This document shows positions 1 to 7,176 of a stretch of DNA of 32,430 nucleotides, piece after piece (the stretch's first letter is position 1; the number at the start of each line of letters is the position of its first letter). A model generated the notes under the pieces. It ran no database searches. It was given only the letters and a program-made list of their open reading frames with translations, and was not told where the DNA came from. The translations under genes were made by a program, and so were the position numbers. Source of the stretch: Candidatus Geocrenenecus arthurdayi (GTDB taxonomy: Archaea; Thermoproteota; Nitrososphaeria_A; Caldarchaeales; Wolframiiraptoraceae); contig JAKCEX010000011.1 in NCBI GenBank assembly GCA_023539395.1, positions 1 through 32,430 of the forward strand, written 5' to 3'.

Positions 1-1165
1 GTATTGGTTCTTCTTCTGTTACTACTGAGTGTATTCTTATATCGTATTCTCCTAGGTTTTGGAGTATCGGGGTCGGGGATAGATATTCGGGTGGGTAGAC
101 CCCCCTCGACTTGATCTCTCCTTCTCCAAGCATTACTGCTAGTACTGCTGGTGGTGTCCCAGTTAGGTATGATGTAGCAGTCGTATCGAATTCTTCATAT
201 GCTTCCTCATGGCTCATCAATGTATAGATAGTATATTTTACGTGTTTTCTACCCTTCTTCCCTTTAACTTCTACAGCTATTCCAGCGTATCCTGAGACTT
301 TTCCAGCAAGTTCTTCTGGATTCGGTAAAACAGCGTAGAGAACTTTAGCAGGTGAGACTTCCTGCCCATCTACTCTAACTTTCTTCCTACTAAGTAGCCC
401 GATTACTTTTAGCACTCTAAGTATCTGGACAACGTCTTTAGGTATGAAGAGTTTAAAGTCTACGTATCTTACGTTTTTAATGTACTTGGGGATCGTAAAA
501 ACTTCTTCATGTGAGACAGCGTATACTGGTAGTCTATTGATAGGTTGAGGGAATTCGTATTCTTCGTATCCGCTTAGAGGTGGGAGCTTCTTGAACTTTC
601 CATTTTGGTAGATGTATGCAGCTTCGAATAGTTCTGCGAAGTATACTTCTTTAGAGAATAATGGTGTTAGATGGCTTCTCATACCCTTAACTATACTGCT
701 TTCACAGTCTCTAATCCTTATTGACTCGACTTTTGTTAATTGGTCTGCTGCATATCTAGCGAAGATGTTTGATAGCCCAGGGTCTTCACCCATACATATT
801 ATTCCTGTTAATCCTTCTTCTTTAAATGCTTCATGGAATTTTAACTGCTGGTCTGGATCATCGCTTGCTAAGTCTATGTAGTGTGTTCCAGCTTTAAGAG
901 AAGCTTTCATTAATTGTATATTAAATCTAGGGAGAGTAGCATTAATCAATACATCTGAATTCTTAATAAGTTTAACAACCTGCTCTATATTCGCCGCATT
1001 TACTCTCTTTGGGATGACCTTCCTCCTACCTATCTCTAAAGCTACCCTCTTAGCCCTATCATAATATTTATCTGCAAGTATTAATTCTTCGACTTCCTCA
1101 CTTTTCGCGAGATGTTTAGCTATAACTGAGCCTACAGCGCCTACTCCAACAATAACTGCTTTCAG
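1..1165 (-). CDS. Saccharopine dehydrogenase family protein (C-terminus beyond window)
   Basis: About 388 codons are visible and the frame is still open at the window edge, so the C-terminus is missing. The protein begins with a Rossmann nucleotide-binding motif, KAVIVGVGAVGS (residues 2-13). It continues with INATLPRFN and GTHYIDLASDDP, and then GEDPGLSNIFARYAAD, a pattern typical of saccharopine dehydrogenase/reductase-like NAD(P) oxidoreductases. The physiological substrate cannot be read; lysine or other amino-acid metabolism is an inference. The start is odd. An in-frame TAA lies just upstream, and no ATG, GTG or TTG lies between it and the Rossmann motif. The only sensible start is CTG at 1165-1163, preceded by GAGGTGA at 1170-1176 with 4 nt spacing. 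It lies 254 bp downstream of pcn on the same strand. The family call is firm; the substrate is not. Confidence 0.85.
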   Translation of the reverse strand, partial: MKAVIVGVGAVGSVIAKHLAKSEEVEELILADKYYDRAKRVALEIGRRKVIPKRVNAANIEQVVKLIKNSDVLINATLPRFNIQLMKASLKAGTHYIDLASDDPDQQLKFHEAFKEEGLTGIICMGEDPGLSNIFARYAADQLTKVESIRIRDCESSIVKGMRSHLTPLFSKEVYFAELFEAAYIYQNGKFKKLPPLSGYEEYEFPQPINRLPVYAVSHEEVFTIPKYIKNVRYVDFKLFIPKDVVQILRVLKVIGLLSRKKVRVDGQEVSPAKVLYAVLPNPEELAGKVSGYAGIAVEVKGKKGRKHVKYTIYTLMSHEEAYEEFDTTATSYLTGTPPAVLAVMLGEGEIKSRGVYPPEYLSPTPILQNLGEYDIRIHSVVTEEEPI

Positions 1166-1215
1166 AGTTTCACCTCTCGAAGATTAATCCAGGAAAACAG
1201 CATCTCAAGTAATAG

Positions 1216-1235
1216 ATTGGAGAAGCCACTCCAAT
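1216..1235. repeat. Short perfect inverted repeat (7-bp arms, 6-nt loop)
   Basis: ATTGGAG at 1216-1222 is the exact inverse complement of CTCCAAT at 1229-1235. It lies between pcn and the saccharopine-dehydrogenase-like gene, about 50 bp upstream of the latter's start. It could be an operator or an RNA hairpin in the leader, or chance. Nothing else in the 254-bp gap is recognisable apart from a second small dyad (AAGGTA / TACCTT) at 1353-1365. Confidence 0.3.
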
Positions 1236-1419
1236 AATAATCCATAAATCTTCACCAAGCCAGCTATCACAGGCTACATCTAGGATATCCAGTGGGGATT
1301 TATTTATTTTTCTAATTTAAGAAACCTACCAATTTATAAGTATCTTGTCTTTAAGGTATTACCTTTAATAAGCGTTTCTTAACTTAAGCTTCTTCTAAGA
1401 CCAATTTATGGGTGGATAA

Positions 1420-2184
1420 TCATGCTCCTTCTATTCTTGGTGCTATTAGGTATTCTAGTTTTCCCGAGGGTATTGGGAAGCCTAGTTTTATAGGTTTGTT
1501 AGTTGAGAGGTTCATGATTACTTCTTCTGAGAGGTCGCTTCCAGCCTTCATAATCTTGTCGAGGTATGTTATGCTGAAGTTAGCCCATACTTCTTTATCA
1601 GTCTCTATCTCATATACTGCTGCACCCATTTTAGTAAGCTTTGTCTGAACCGTTCCAAGCTCCCCTCTAGCTAGGAATATTACTTCATTAGGGTTAATAG
1701 TTATCTTTACATAATCACTTACGACATCACTATCTTTTATAGCATCTATCACTGCATCTACATTTAATCTTGCTTTTGCATCAAAAGACAGCTTAGGCGT
1801 TGTACTCCTCGCTTCAACAGTCTCTAGAGTATTCAGAGTGAACATCCTCTCTCTTGAGCTGGTTGCATCCATTAATATTATGTTAAGCTTTCTCGCTTGA
1901 TCATCATATACTATTGTTAGAGTCTCACCTTTCTTTATCCTCTTAAGAAACTTCATCATCTCAGATATGCTGAGAGTCATCTGAAGCTCTCCACTACACT
2001 CATATTCTTCAGCAGCTGAATTACTTAACTCGAAATCAACTAGAGATATATGGGCTGGATCCATCGCTATCAACCTAATGCCTTCCTCGGTAATCTTGAA
2101 TGTTCCTTCATCTACTACAGCATGTACAGCTTTTATTAAATCTGAAAAGTAATCTGCACTTGGCAACCTCATCCTAAAAGACAT
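1420..2184 (-). CDS. pcn: DNA polymerase sliding clamp PCNA
   Basis: This 254-residue protein has the length and whole-length character of archaeal PCNA, the ring-shaped processivity clamp for replicative polymerases, FEN1 and ligase. The N-terminal domain carries DEGTFKITEEGIRLIAMDPAHISLVDFEL, the central-loop side of the first clamp fold. The interdomain region follows near residue 120, and the C-terminus ends with KLEYLIAPRIEG, close to the usual PCNA tail. GGAGAG lies just upstream of the chosen ATG; the second Met (MRLP, residue 5) is a possible alternative start. It is transcribed divergently from serS2 across a 267-bp gap. Only one PCNA gene is visible here, so whether the clamp is homo- or heterotrimeric cannot be said. 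Confidence 0.96.
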   Translation of the reverse strand: MSFRMRLPSADYFSDLIKAVHAVVDEGTFKITEEGIRLIAMDPAHISLVDFELSNSAAEEYECSGELQMTLSISEMMKFLKRIKKGETLTIVYDDQARKLNIILMDATSSRERMFTLNTLETVEARSTTPKLSFDAKARLNVDAVIDAIKDSDVVSDYVKITINPNEVIFLARGELGTVQTKLTKMGAAVYEIETDKEVWANFSITYLDKIMKAGSDLSEEVIMNLSTNKPIKLGFPIPSGKLEYLIAPRIEGA

Positions 2185-2224
2185 CTTCTCTCCAGTTTGA
2201 AGATTATATTGGAGATTAAAAAAG

Positions 2225-2285
2225 TTGACTCTAGGAAGAAGGTTGGGAAATTCCTCTGTCTTACTCTGAGTAAACGTAGAGTCAA
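2225..2285. repeat. 9-bp inverted repeat in the pcn-serS2 divergent intergenic region
   Basis: TTGACTCTA at 2225-2233 is the exact inverse complement of TAGAGTCAA at 2277-2285, with 43 nt between the arms. It sits in the shared upstream region of pcn and serS2, on the pcn side, overlapping where a pcn TATA element (TTTTTTAATC on the minus strand) would lie. An operator is possible, but no known motif is recognised. Confidence 0.3.
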
Positions 2286-2451
2286 ACTCTCTATTACAAA
2301 ACCCTTAAAAATAAAATTCACTTAGATTCAATAATCCATCAATATAGGGTACCTTAAACAGCAAAGGAGACATCTCCACTTTATGGAGGAATCAATTAAA
2401 ATATTTATTTTTAAGCTTGATAGAAAGTATTAGATTGCATGGCGTTGTGAC

Positions 2452-4005
2452 ATGGAGTTGAGGATTGAGCTAGAGGGATACTTTGAATTAACCATGGATG
2501 TAGGTAATTTAGCATCCCAGATATCTGAGTTGGTTAGAGAAGCTAATGAAAAGTTTAGGGAGAGTGTTCAGGGGAGGGAAGCTTCTGAAGCAGCAGTAAT
2601 CGTAGAGTATAGTGGAGAAGGAAGGAGATTAAAAGTTAGGATAATTTCTGGAGGTAGGCTTAGAGCACATGATGCATTCCTTAGGTTTAAGAATATATTG
2701 GTAGAGAAGCTTGGACCATCAATGAAGGTTGGTGTAAGAGAGATATTCGTAGACAAGCTTACAGTCAAGGTTGCTGGAGAACATGTAAGCTTACCAATTG
2801 CAGAGGAGAAGCTTAAAGGCGTTGCTGAAGTATCAACTGAAGATGATACATTAGTTTTAATCTTTAGAAATCTATCCGACCACGATATACGTGATAGAGT
2901 AGTAGACCGAGCTATAAGATTAGTGAGAATTGAAGAGAAATCCATAGAGGAAGCTGAGAAACTTGCACCATTCGGCACAGTCTTAATAAGAGGTGTAGAG
3001 AAGCCATTTACGTTTAGTGGCGAGATCTCCGCTGAAGCCGAGAGGCTTAACTGGGCTAAACGTTACCCAGGTAGAGGTCAATGGATCTTCACAAGCCCTA
3101 TGACTGCACTACTTAGAACATTATCTGAGATGCTGATAGATTATGTTGCAAGACCTCTCGGTTTTCAAGAATGGATGTTTCCACGTTTAATGCCTTTCGA
3201 AGTATTCAAGAAACTTTCAACATACATAGAACATCTACCAGAAGGGTTATTCTACGTCTGTGCTCCACCTAGGGATCCCTCAGTTTTTGAAGAATTCAAG
3301 AGAGAATATACATTGAGGAGAGAGTTAAGAAGAGATTTACTAAAGAATGTTTTAGAAGAGCCTGGATATGTTTTAGAAGCTGTACAGTGCCCACCATTCT
3401 ATCAATATTTCTCAGGAGAGATAGTTAGGCTGGAAGACCTACCCATCAAGGTTTTCGATGTTCTAGGTGGATGGACTTGGAGGAATGAAGCTGGAGGGGT
3501 TGAAGGTATTGTTAGAACAAATGAGTTCTGGAGGATGGAGATGGTCTTCTTAGCAAGCCCAGAAGAAGTAGTTGAGATAAGAAATAAAGTAGTAGAAAAA
3601 TCATTAGAATTAGTTGATAAGATTCTAGATATGGAGTGGAGGCTAGTAGCTGGAGCACCCTTCTTCCTATCTCCTGAGGAAGCTTCTAAACGCCTCATAG
3701 ATGTATCCAGCTTTGATAAGATACCTACACTCGATATAGAAGTCTATCTACCTTACAGGGGGGAGAGAGATAAAGCTGAGTGGCTTGAGATAACAGCTGC
3801 AACAGTTCATAGAGACTATTATGTTAAAGCATTCAAGATAAGAGAAGCAAAGAATAGAGAGATATGGACTGGATGTGTAGGTCATGGATTAACAAGGTGG
3901 GCTGCAGGCTTCCTAGCTAGACATGGCTTCAATTTTGAAGATTGGCCTAAAGAAGTAAAGGATAGAATAAGAGAGCTACCGCAACCGCCGAGGACAGTTA
4001 CCTAG
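2452..4005 (+). CDS. serS: Type-2 (methanogenic-type) seryl-tRNA synthetase
   Basis: Charges tRNA-Ser with serine. At 517 residues, it has the length and motifs of the rare class II SerRS first described in methanogens, not the common type. The N-terminal tRNA-binding domain spans about residues 1-165 and the catalytic core about 185-500. The residues expected to hold the active-site zinc are present: Cys313 in LEAVQCPPFYQ, Glu363 in NEFWRMEMVF and Cys475 in IWTGCVGHGLTRWAAGF. These align by context with Cys306, Glu355 and Cys461 of the Methanosarcina barkeri enzyme. The start is ATG at 2452, with an AT-rich TATA-like stretch around 2398-2413. The next gene, 86 bp downstream on the same strand, also looks RNA-related. 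Family assignment is firm; the host lineage makes it notable. Confidence 0.93.
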   Translation: MELRIELEGYFELTMDVGNLASQISELVREANEKFRESVQGREASEAAVIVEYSGEGRRLKVRIISGGRLRAHDAFLRFKNILVEKLGPSMKVGVREIFVDKLTVKVAGEHVSLPIAEEKLKGVAEVSTEDDTLVLIFRNLSDHDIRDRVVDRAIRLVRIEEKSIEEAEKLAPFGTVLIRGVEKPFTFSGEISAEAERLNWAKRYPGRGQWIFTSPMTALLRTLSEMLIDYVARPLGFQEWMFPRLMPFEVFKKLSTYIEHLPEGLFYVCAPPRDPSVFEEFKREYTLRRELRRDLLKNVLEEPGYVLEAVQCPPFYQYFSGEIVRLEDLPIKVFDVLGGWTWRNEAGGVEGIVRTNEFWRMEMVFLASPEEVVEIRNKVVEKSLELVDKILDMEWRLVAGAPFFLSPEEASKRLIDVSSFDKIPTLDIEVYLPYRGERDKAEWLEITAATVHRDYYVKAFKIREAKNREIWTGCVGHGLTRWAAGFLARHGFNFEDWPKEVKDRIRELPQPPRTVT

Positions 4006-4091
4006 CTCTATTACTCAATATTGTTTTATCTTGAAGTACCTGCTAGTTGAACGTTATAGTTATAGGAGAGCTAACCATAATATATTGAGAA

Positions 4092-5042
4092 TTGAAGCTC
4101 TCAATTAGAGGGATATATTCTACAGCTCTTGCTAAGCTATTGATAGATAAAGGATTTAAGATCGTTAAACCTACTAAGTCTCAGATTGAAAGATTCGGGT
4201 TAACAAATCTAGTCGTAGAGCCTGATGCAGTAATTACAGATTCACCTGATAGACACTTCATAGAAGTGAGGGGAGCTCTAGAAGTTGTTACCCCTCTAGT
4301 ATGTGAGATAAGGAATTTCTTCGAAGACTTGATTATCTTGTGGAGAATGAAAGATATGAATAATTCATATGTTAGAGTAGGTTTCCCAGTTGAGGCTATG
4401 AAGAAGCTTGACGAATTAAGGTCTATGGTAACGTATACTGTTCCATGGCATCATTATTGTAGAGCAGGCGGGGAAGCACTTTCAAGTATGGTTAGTTTTG
4501 CTGAAGACCTAGTTGAGAGAGGGCTTGTTTCCCCAGAAGAAATGAACAAGATGTTTGAAGAACAAGTCAGACAGTTCACTCCAAAACTGGGTTCCAAGGT
4601 TAGGATAGTTCACGTAAAACTTCACGGTGGAAGGATTATCCTGGGACCAGGTAAAGTCGTCTGGAGGAGTAATGAAACTATTAAAGTTCTTAGGAGGATT
4701 ATGAGCTCTGGCATATATGATGGACTAGGTATACCGAAGCAAGTTGGAGATTATGCTGTTACAGAAGCTAGAAAACTAGAGATGTGGACTAAGACAAGCT
4801 ATTACAGCTTCTCAGGAAATTTTAAAGGTGCATACTATAATATCTGCACACCCGTTGCATTCTATCCCGATCAGATACATTACTTCGACTTAGAAGTAGA
4901 CGTAGTCTATCTCCCAAATCTTGAAGTTAAAATAATTGATAGAGAGCTTCTTGAACAAGCACTTAATGAAGAGATCATAAGTAGTAAGCTTTTTGAGAAA
5001 GCATTAAGACAAGCTGAGAAAATCTCCTATGAAAGACCTTAA
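4092..5042 (+). CDS. FAU-1-like DUF402 RNA-binding protein
   Basis: A 316-residue protein. The N-terminus (IRGIYSTALAKLLIDKGFKI, residues 4-23) matches the start of the archaeal FAU-1 / RNase E/G-like family, named for the Pyrococcus AU-rich RNA-binding protein. The C-terminal third is a DUF402 domain: AYYNICTPVAFYPDQIHYFDLEVDVVYLP followed by IIDRELLEQAL. It is shorter than Pyrococcus FAU-1 (about 470 residues), so part of the middle RNA-binding region may be reduced. The expected role is RNA binding, and possibly ribonuclease activity on RNA 5' ends, but this is transferred from the family. The start is TTG. The gene follows serS2 on the same strand and overlaps the convergent S-component gene by 4 bp at its 3' end. 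Confidence 0.75.
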   Translation: MKLSIRGIYSTALAKLLIDKGFKIVKPTKSQIERFGLTNLVVEPDAVITDSPDRHFIEVRGALEVVTPLVCEIRNFFEDLIILWRMKDMNNSYVRVGFPVEAMKKLDELRSMVTYTVPWHHYCRAGGEALSSMVSFAEDLVERGLVSPEEMNKMFEEQVRQFTPKLGSKVRIVHVKLHGGRIILGPGKVVWRSNETIKVLRRIMSSGIYDGLGIPKQVGDYAVTEARKLEMWTKTSYYSFSGNFKGAYYNICTPVAFYPDQIHYFDLEVDVVYLPNLEVKIIDRELLEQALNEEIISSKLFEKALRQAEKISYERP

Positions 5043-5692
5043 ATTTTCTTCTGCTTGATTAACGCGATTATCCATGGTTGTTTGAGATTTAGGAATAGTC
5101 CTTGTTTAGAAAGATTCTTTACGAGGAATATTGATGGGAACAAGCTTAATGCTACATGTAATACATTGTAGACTGCGGTGAAGGCTAAGACTAGGATTAA
5201 GCCTCCTAACCCAGCTTCCATCTCTAAGCCTAGAGTTATCGATAGAGATTTTACAGCAAATTCTAGGAAGAAGGGTGCAATGACTACTAAGACTAGGTAG
5301 TTGGAGACGGTTGTAGCTAGAACTCTCAGCAGGCTACCGAATATGAATACTGAGATGTACGGTATCCTAAATCTTAAAGCTAGCTTATAGCTTACCCATA
5401 AACCTAATAGCATAGAAGCTACTGCAATAAACTTCATCGCTGGACCGATAGGCGTCCACTCCCCGAATACATTGAGAACAAGCCAGTAAGTCAGTGCAGA
5501 GATAAATCCAGGTACTGGACCGAAACCTAAGAAAGCTGTAACCACGGGTAGCTCAGCTATATCGAACTTTAAATAGGGTATTAAGGGAAAAGAGAAGCTG
5601 AAAGGCATCATTGCTAGGACTGCTGAAAAAGCTCCGAAAACTGTTGAAATAGATATTACTAGGGATATTCTAGCCTCGGAATTTCTAGGCAC
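5039..5692 (-). CDS. ECF transporter S component, RibU-like
   Basis: A 217-residue, very hydrophobic protein with about six predicted membrane segments and short loops. The signature PYLKFDIAELPVVTAFLGFGPVPGF (about residues 39-63) resembles substrate-binding S components of energy-coupling-factor vitamin transporters, closest in feel to riboflavin-type RibU. The T component and ATPases are not in the window, so it would have to share an ECF module encoded elsewhere. A paralogue lies at 11020-11628. The start is GTG, but a TATA-like CTTATATA abuts it at about 5694-5701, so the annotated start may be too far upstream, or that box may be unused. The substrate cannot be determined. It is convergent with, and overlaps by 4 bp, the FAU-1-like gene. 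Confidence 0.78.
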   Translation of the reverse strand: MPRNSEARISLVISISTVFGAFSAVLAMMPFSFSFPLIPYLKFDIAELPVVTAFLGFGPVPGFISALTYWLVLNVFGEWTPIGPAMKFIAVASMLLGLWVSYKLALRFRIPYISVFIFGSLLRVLATTVSNYLVLVVIAPFFLEFAVKSLSITLGLEMEAGLGGLILVLAFTAVYNVLHVALSLFPSIFLVKNLSKQGLFLNLKQPWIIALIKQKKI

Positions 5693-5764
5693 GTATATAA
5701 GCTGGCTCTACTATTACTTAAACCTGAGTATCTACAAAAAAATGAGTAGGATTATAAGTTTATA

Positions 5765-6601
5765 TCATGATAGTAAACCGTTGAAGAAGTCTTTAACAGC
5801 TTTCTCATAATCTGATTGGTCGCCTACATCAATCCAGTAGCCATTATGGAGGTAAGCATATAGTTTATTCTGGTCTGCGAGCTCCGGGAATACATCTTCT
5901 TCTAGAGATGAAGGTCTATCAGATGGTATGTAATCGAATATTGCAGGTTCAAATACATATATTCCAGCATTAACGAATCCTGGAACAGCTTGTCTAGGCT
6001 TCTCTCTAAATGCTATAACCCTTCCTTCTTCATCTACTGAGACTAACCCGAATCTTCTCGCATCCTCAACTCTCGTTAAAACAATTGTTGCAACACCATT
6101 CTTCTCTCTATGATACCTGATTAAGCTGGATATATCTAACCCAGTAAATATTATGTCTCCATTAACAGTTAAGAATGTACTATCCAATTTCCTTTCAGCA
6201 TTCTTTACCGCACCCGCTGTTCCAAGGGGAGTTTTCTCAATAGAGTAATCTATTGATACACCTAAAAGCCTACCATCTCCAAAATATTTTATTAAATGTT
6301 CACCTAGGTATCCTATTGCTAATATGAAGTTGTAGATTCCCTGCTTCTTCAAGTATGTAATGATATGCTCAGTTATTGGCTTGTAGCCTATGGGTATCAT
6401 CGGTTTAGGTATACTGTATGTGAGAGGCGTTAAACCCGTACCTCTACCACCACATAAGATAACACATTTTAATGATTCTTTCATCAACTTCTCTCTAACT
6501 GCTTCAATAATGAATGAGCTCCTCTTCCTAGCGGGTACATGCTTCTTTAATGCATCCCAAACCTCAATAGGAAACTCTATACTCGTTCTATGCTTAGACA
6601 T
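5765..6601 (-). CDS. Sugar-1-phosphate nucleotidyltransferase with N-terminal ribbon-helix-helix segment
   Basis: Numbering below counts from the GTG at 6610; the preferred start is ATG at 6601, six bases after GGTG. Residues 8-44 (RTSIEFPIEVWDALKKHVP then SSFIIEAVREKL) look like a ribbon-helix-helix DNA-binding or dimerisation fold. Residues 46-281 form a nucleotidyltransferase of the mannose-1-phosphate guanylyltransferase / glucose-1-phosphate nucleotidyltransferase class: GGRGTGLTPLTYSIPKPMIP (54-73), metal-binding Asp in VNGDI (152), FREKP (201-205), NAGIYVF and WIDVGDQSDY. The normally conserved Arg of GxGTRL is Gly59; codon GGT was checked by hand. The family makes NDP-sugars from NTP and sugar-1-phosphate. 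The sugar and nucleotide cannot be read. An AT-rich promoter region lies upstream at 6620-6655 (minus strand). Confidence 0.85.
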   Translation of the reverse strand: MSKHRTSIEFPIEVWDALKKHVPARKRSSFIIEAVREKLMKESLKCVILCGGRGTGLTPLTYSIPKPMIPIGYKPITEHIITYLKKQGIYNFILAIGYLGEHLIKYFGDGRLLGVSIDYSIEKTPLGTAGAVKNAERKLDSTFLTVNGDIIFTGLDISSLIRYHREKNGVATIVLTRVEDARRFGLVSVDEEGRVIAFREKPRQAVPGFVNAGIYVFEPAIFDYIPSDRPSSLEEDVFPELADQNKLYAYLHNGYWIDVGDQSDYEKAVKDFFNGLLS

Positions 6602-6947
6602 CATGCACACCTTAATTAAAAAATTGTATGTGTATATAATAAATATTTTTATGGTCCTATTTTCTAAGAGAGCTAGTCTCCAAACTATTTTAATACTGTT
6701 TAGAGTAGCTTTCCCCTTATGGGGAAGTCTAATAACCCACCCCCTTAACCTCTCACAGCCCAGAGATACTTATCTTCGTAGCCTCCTCCACGCTTGGTCA
6801 TCCCCGTCCAAACACTAGCCTCCTACTCATCCCTACTCTCAGCCATATCATTCCTTAAAATAAAACAACATACCACTCTCTAGGAAGATAAAACAGAGTA
6901 AAACCCATGTCCACACAACCCCAACTCAGACACCACCAAGCCATAAC
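6602..6947. other. Unassigned intergenic stretch, G-poor on the plus strand
   Basis: No convincing gene. The first 50 bp are AT-rich and probably hold the promoter of the minus-strand nucleotidyltransferase. From about 6700 the plus strand is strongly C-rich and G-poor, unlike the AT-rich, purine-rich coding strands nearby. It contains a small hairpin TTCCCC-TTAT-GGGGAA at about 6712-6727 and a direct repeat TAGCCTCCT at 6779-6787 and 6816-6824. An open frame on the plus strand here has no family-like character. It could be an untranslated or structural RNA on the minus strand, or decayed DNA. Confidence 0.4.
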
Positions 6948-6965
6948 AAAAATTTAGGGAGAGTG

Positions 6966-7079
6966 GCTGGCCGATGAGCCATAGTAGCTGTGGCTTGCGG
7001 GGAACATACATATAACCCTATTATTAGGAGTCTAAGCATAACCCTACCAGCTGACAGCTTTTACTACTCATCGGCCAGC
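6966..7079 (-). ncRNA. Candidate structured RNA: long hairpin with bulge-helix-bulge-like motif
   Basis: The outer stem is 13 perfect base pairs, 6966-6978 with 7067-7079. After a 3-nt bulge (6979-6981) comes a 4-bp helix (6982-6985 with 7063-7066). A 3-nt bulge on the other side (7060-7062) is followed by a 6-bp helix (6986-6991 with 7054-7059). The loop is 62 nt. Two 3-nt bulges on opposite strands around a 4-bp helix is the geometry cut by archaeal tRNA-splicing endonuclease. Read as minus-strand RNA, each bulge lies 3' of the 4-bp helix, as in pre-tRNAs; read as plus-strand RNA it does not, hence the strand call. A T5 run (minus strand, 6952-6948) follows and could terminate transcription. 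The loop holds a direct repeat ATAACCCTA (7012-7020, 7038-7046). No tRNA, SRP or RNase P features were seen; a MITE-like element is the main alternative. Confidence 0.45.
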
Positions 7080-7176
7080 AGGGTTTGTCGTTAGGAGATA
7101 TGCTATCCTCAAAGACTTCAAAATCATCAATTGTATTCTGTAGATCGCTCGCTCTTTTGGTAGACGAATAGAGTAA

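Noticed and set aside
2568-2978. A 136-codon minus-strand frame opposite serS2
   Set aside because: Antisense shadow of the SerRS N-terminal domain; composition rich in Ser/Leu/Ile and no motif.
6390-6818. A 142-codon plus-strand frame across the nucleotidyltransferase start and the G-poor stretch
   Set aside because: Half of it is antisense to a clear gene; the rest has no protein-like pattern.
6966-7079. Pre-tRNA with an intron at the BHB-like hairpin
   Set aside because: The spliced 7-nt loop would be TAGTAAG with A at position 33 instead of T, the stem is 13 rather than 5 bp, and no T-arm or acceptor pairing is visible.
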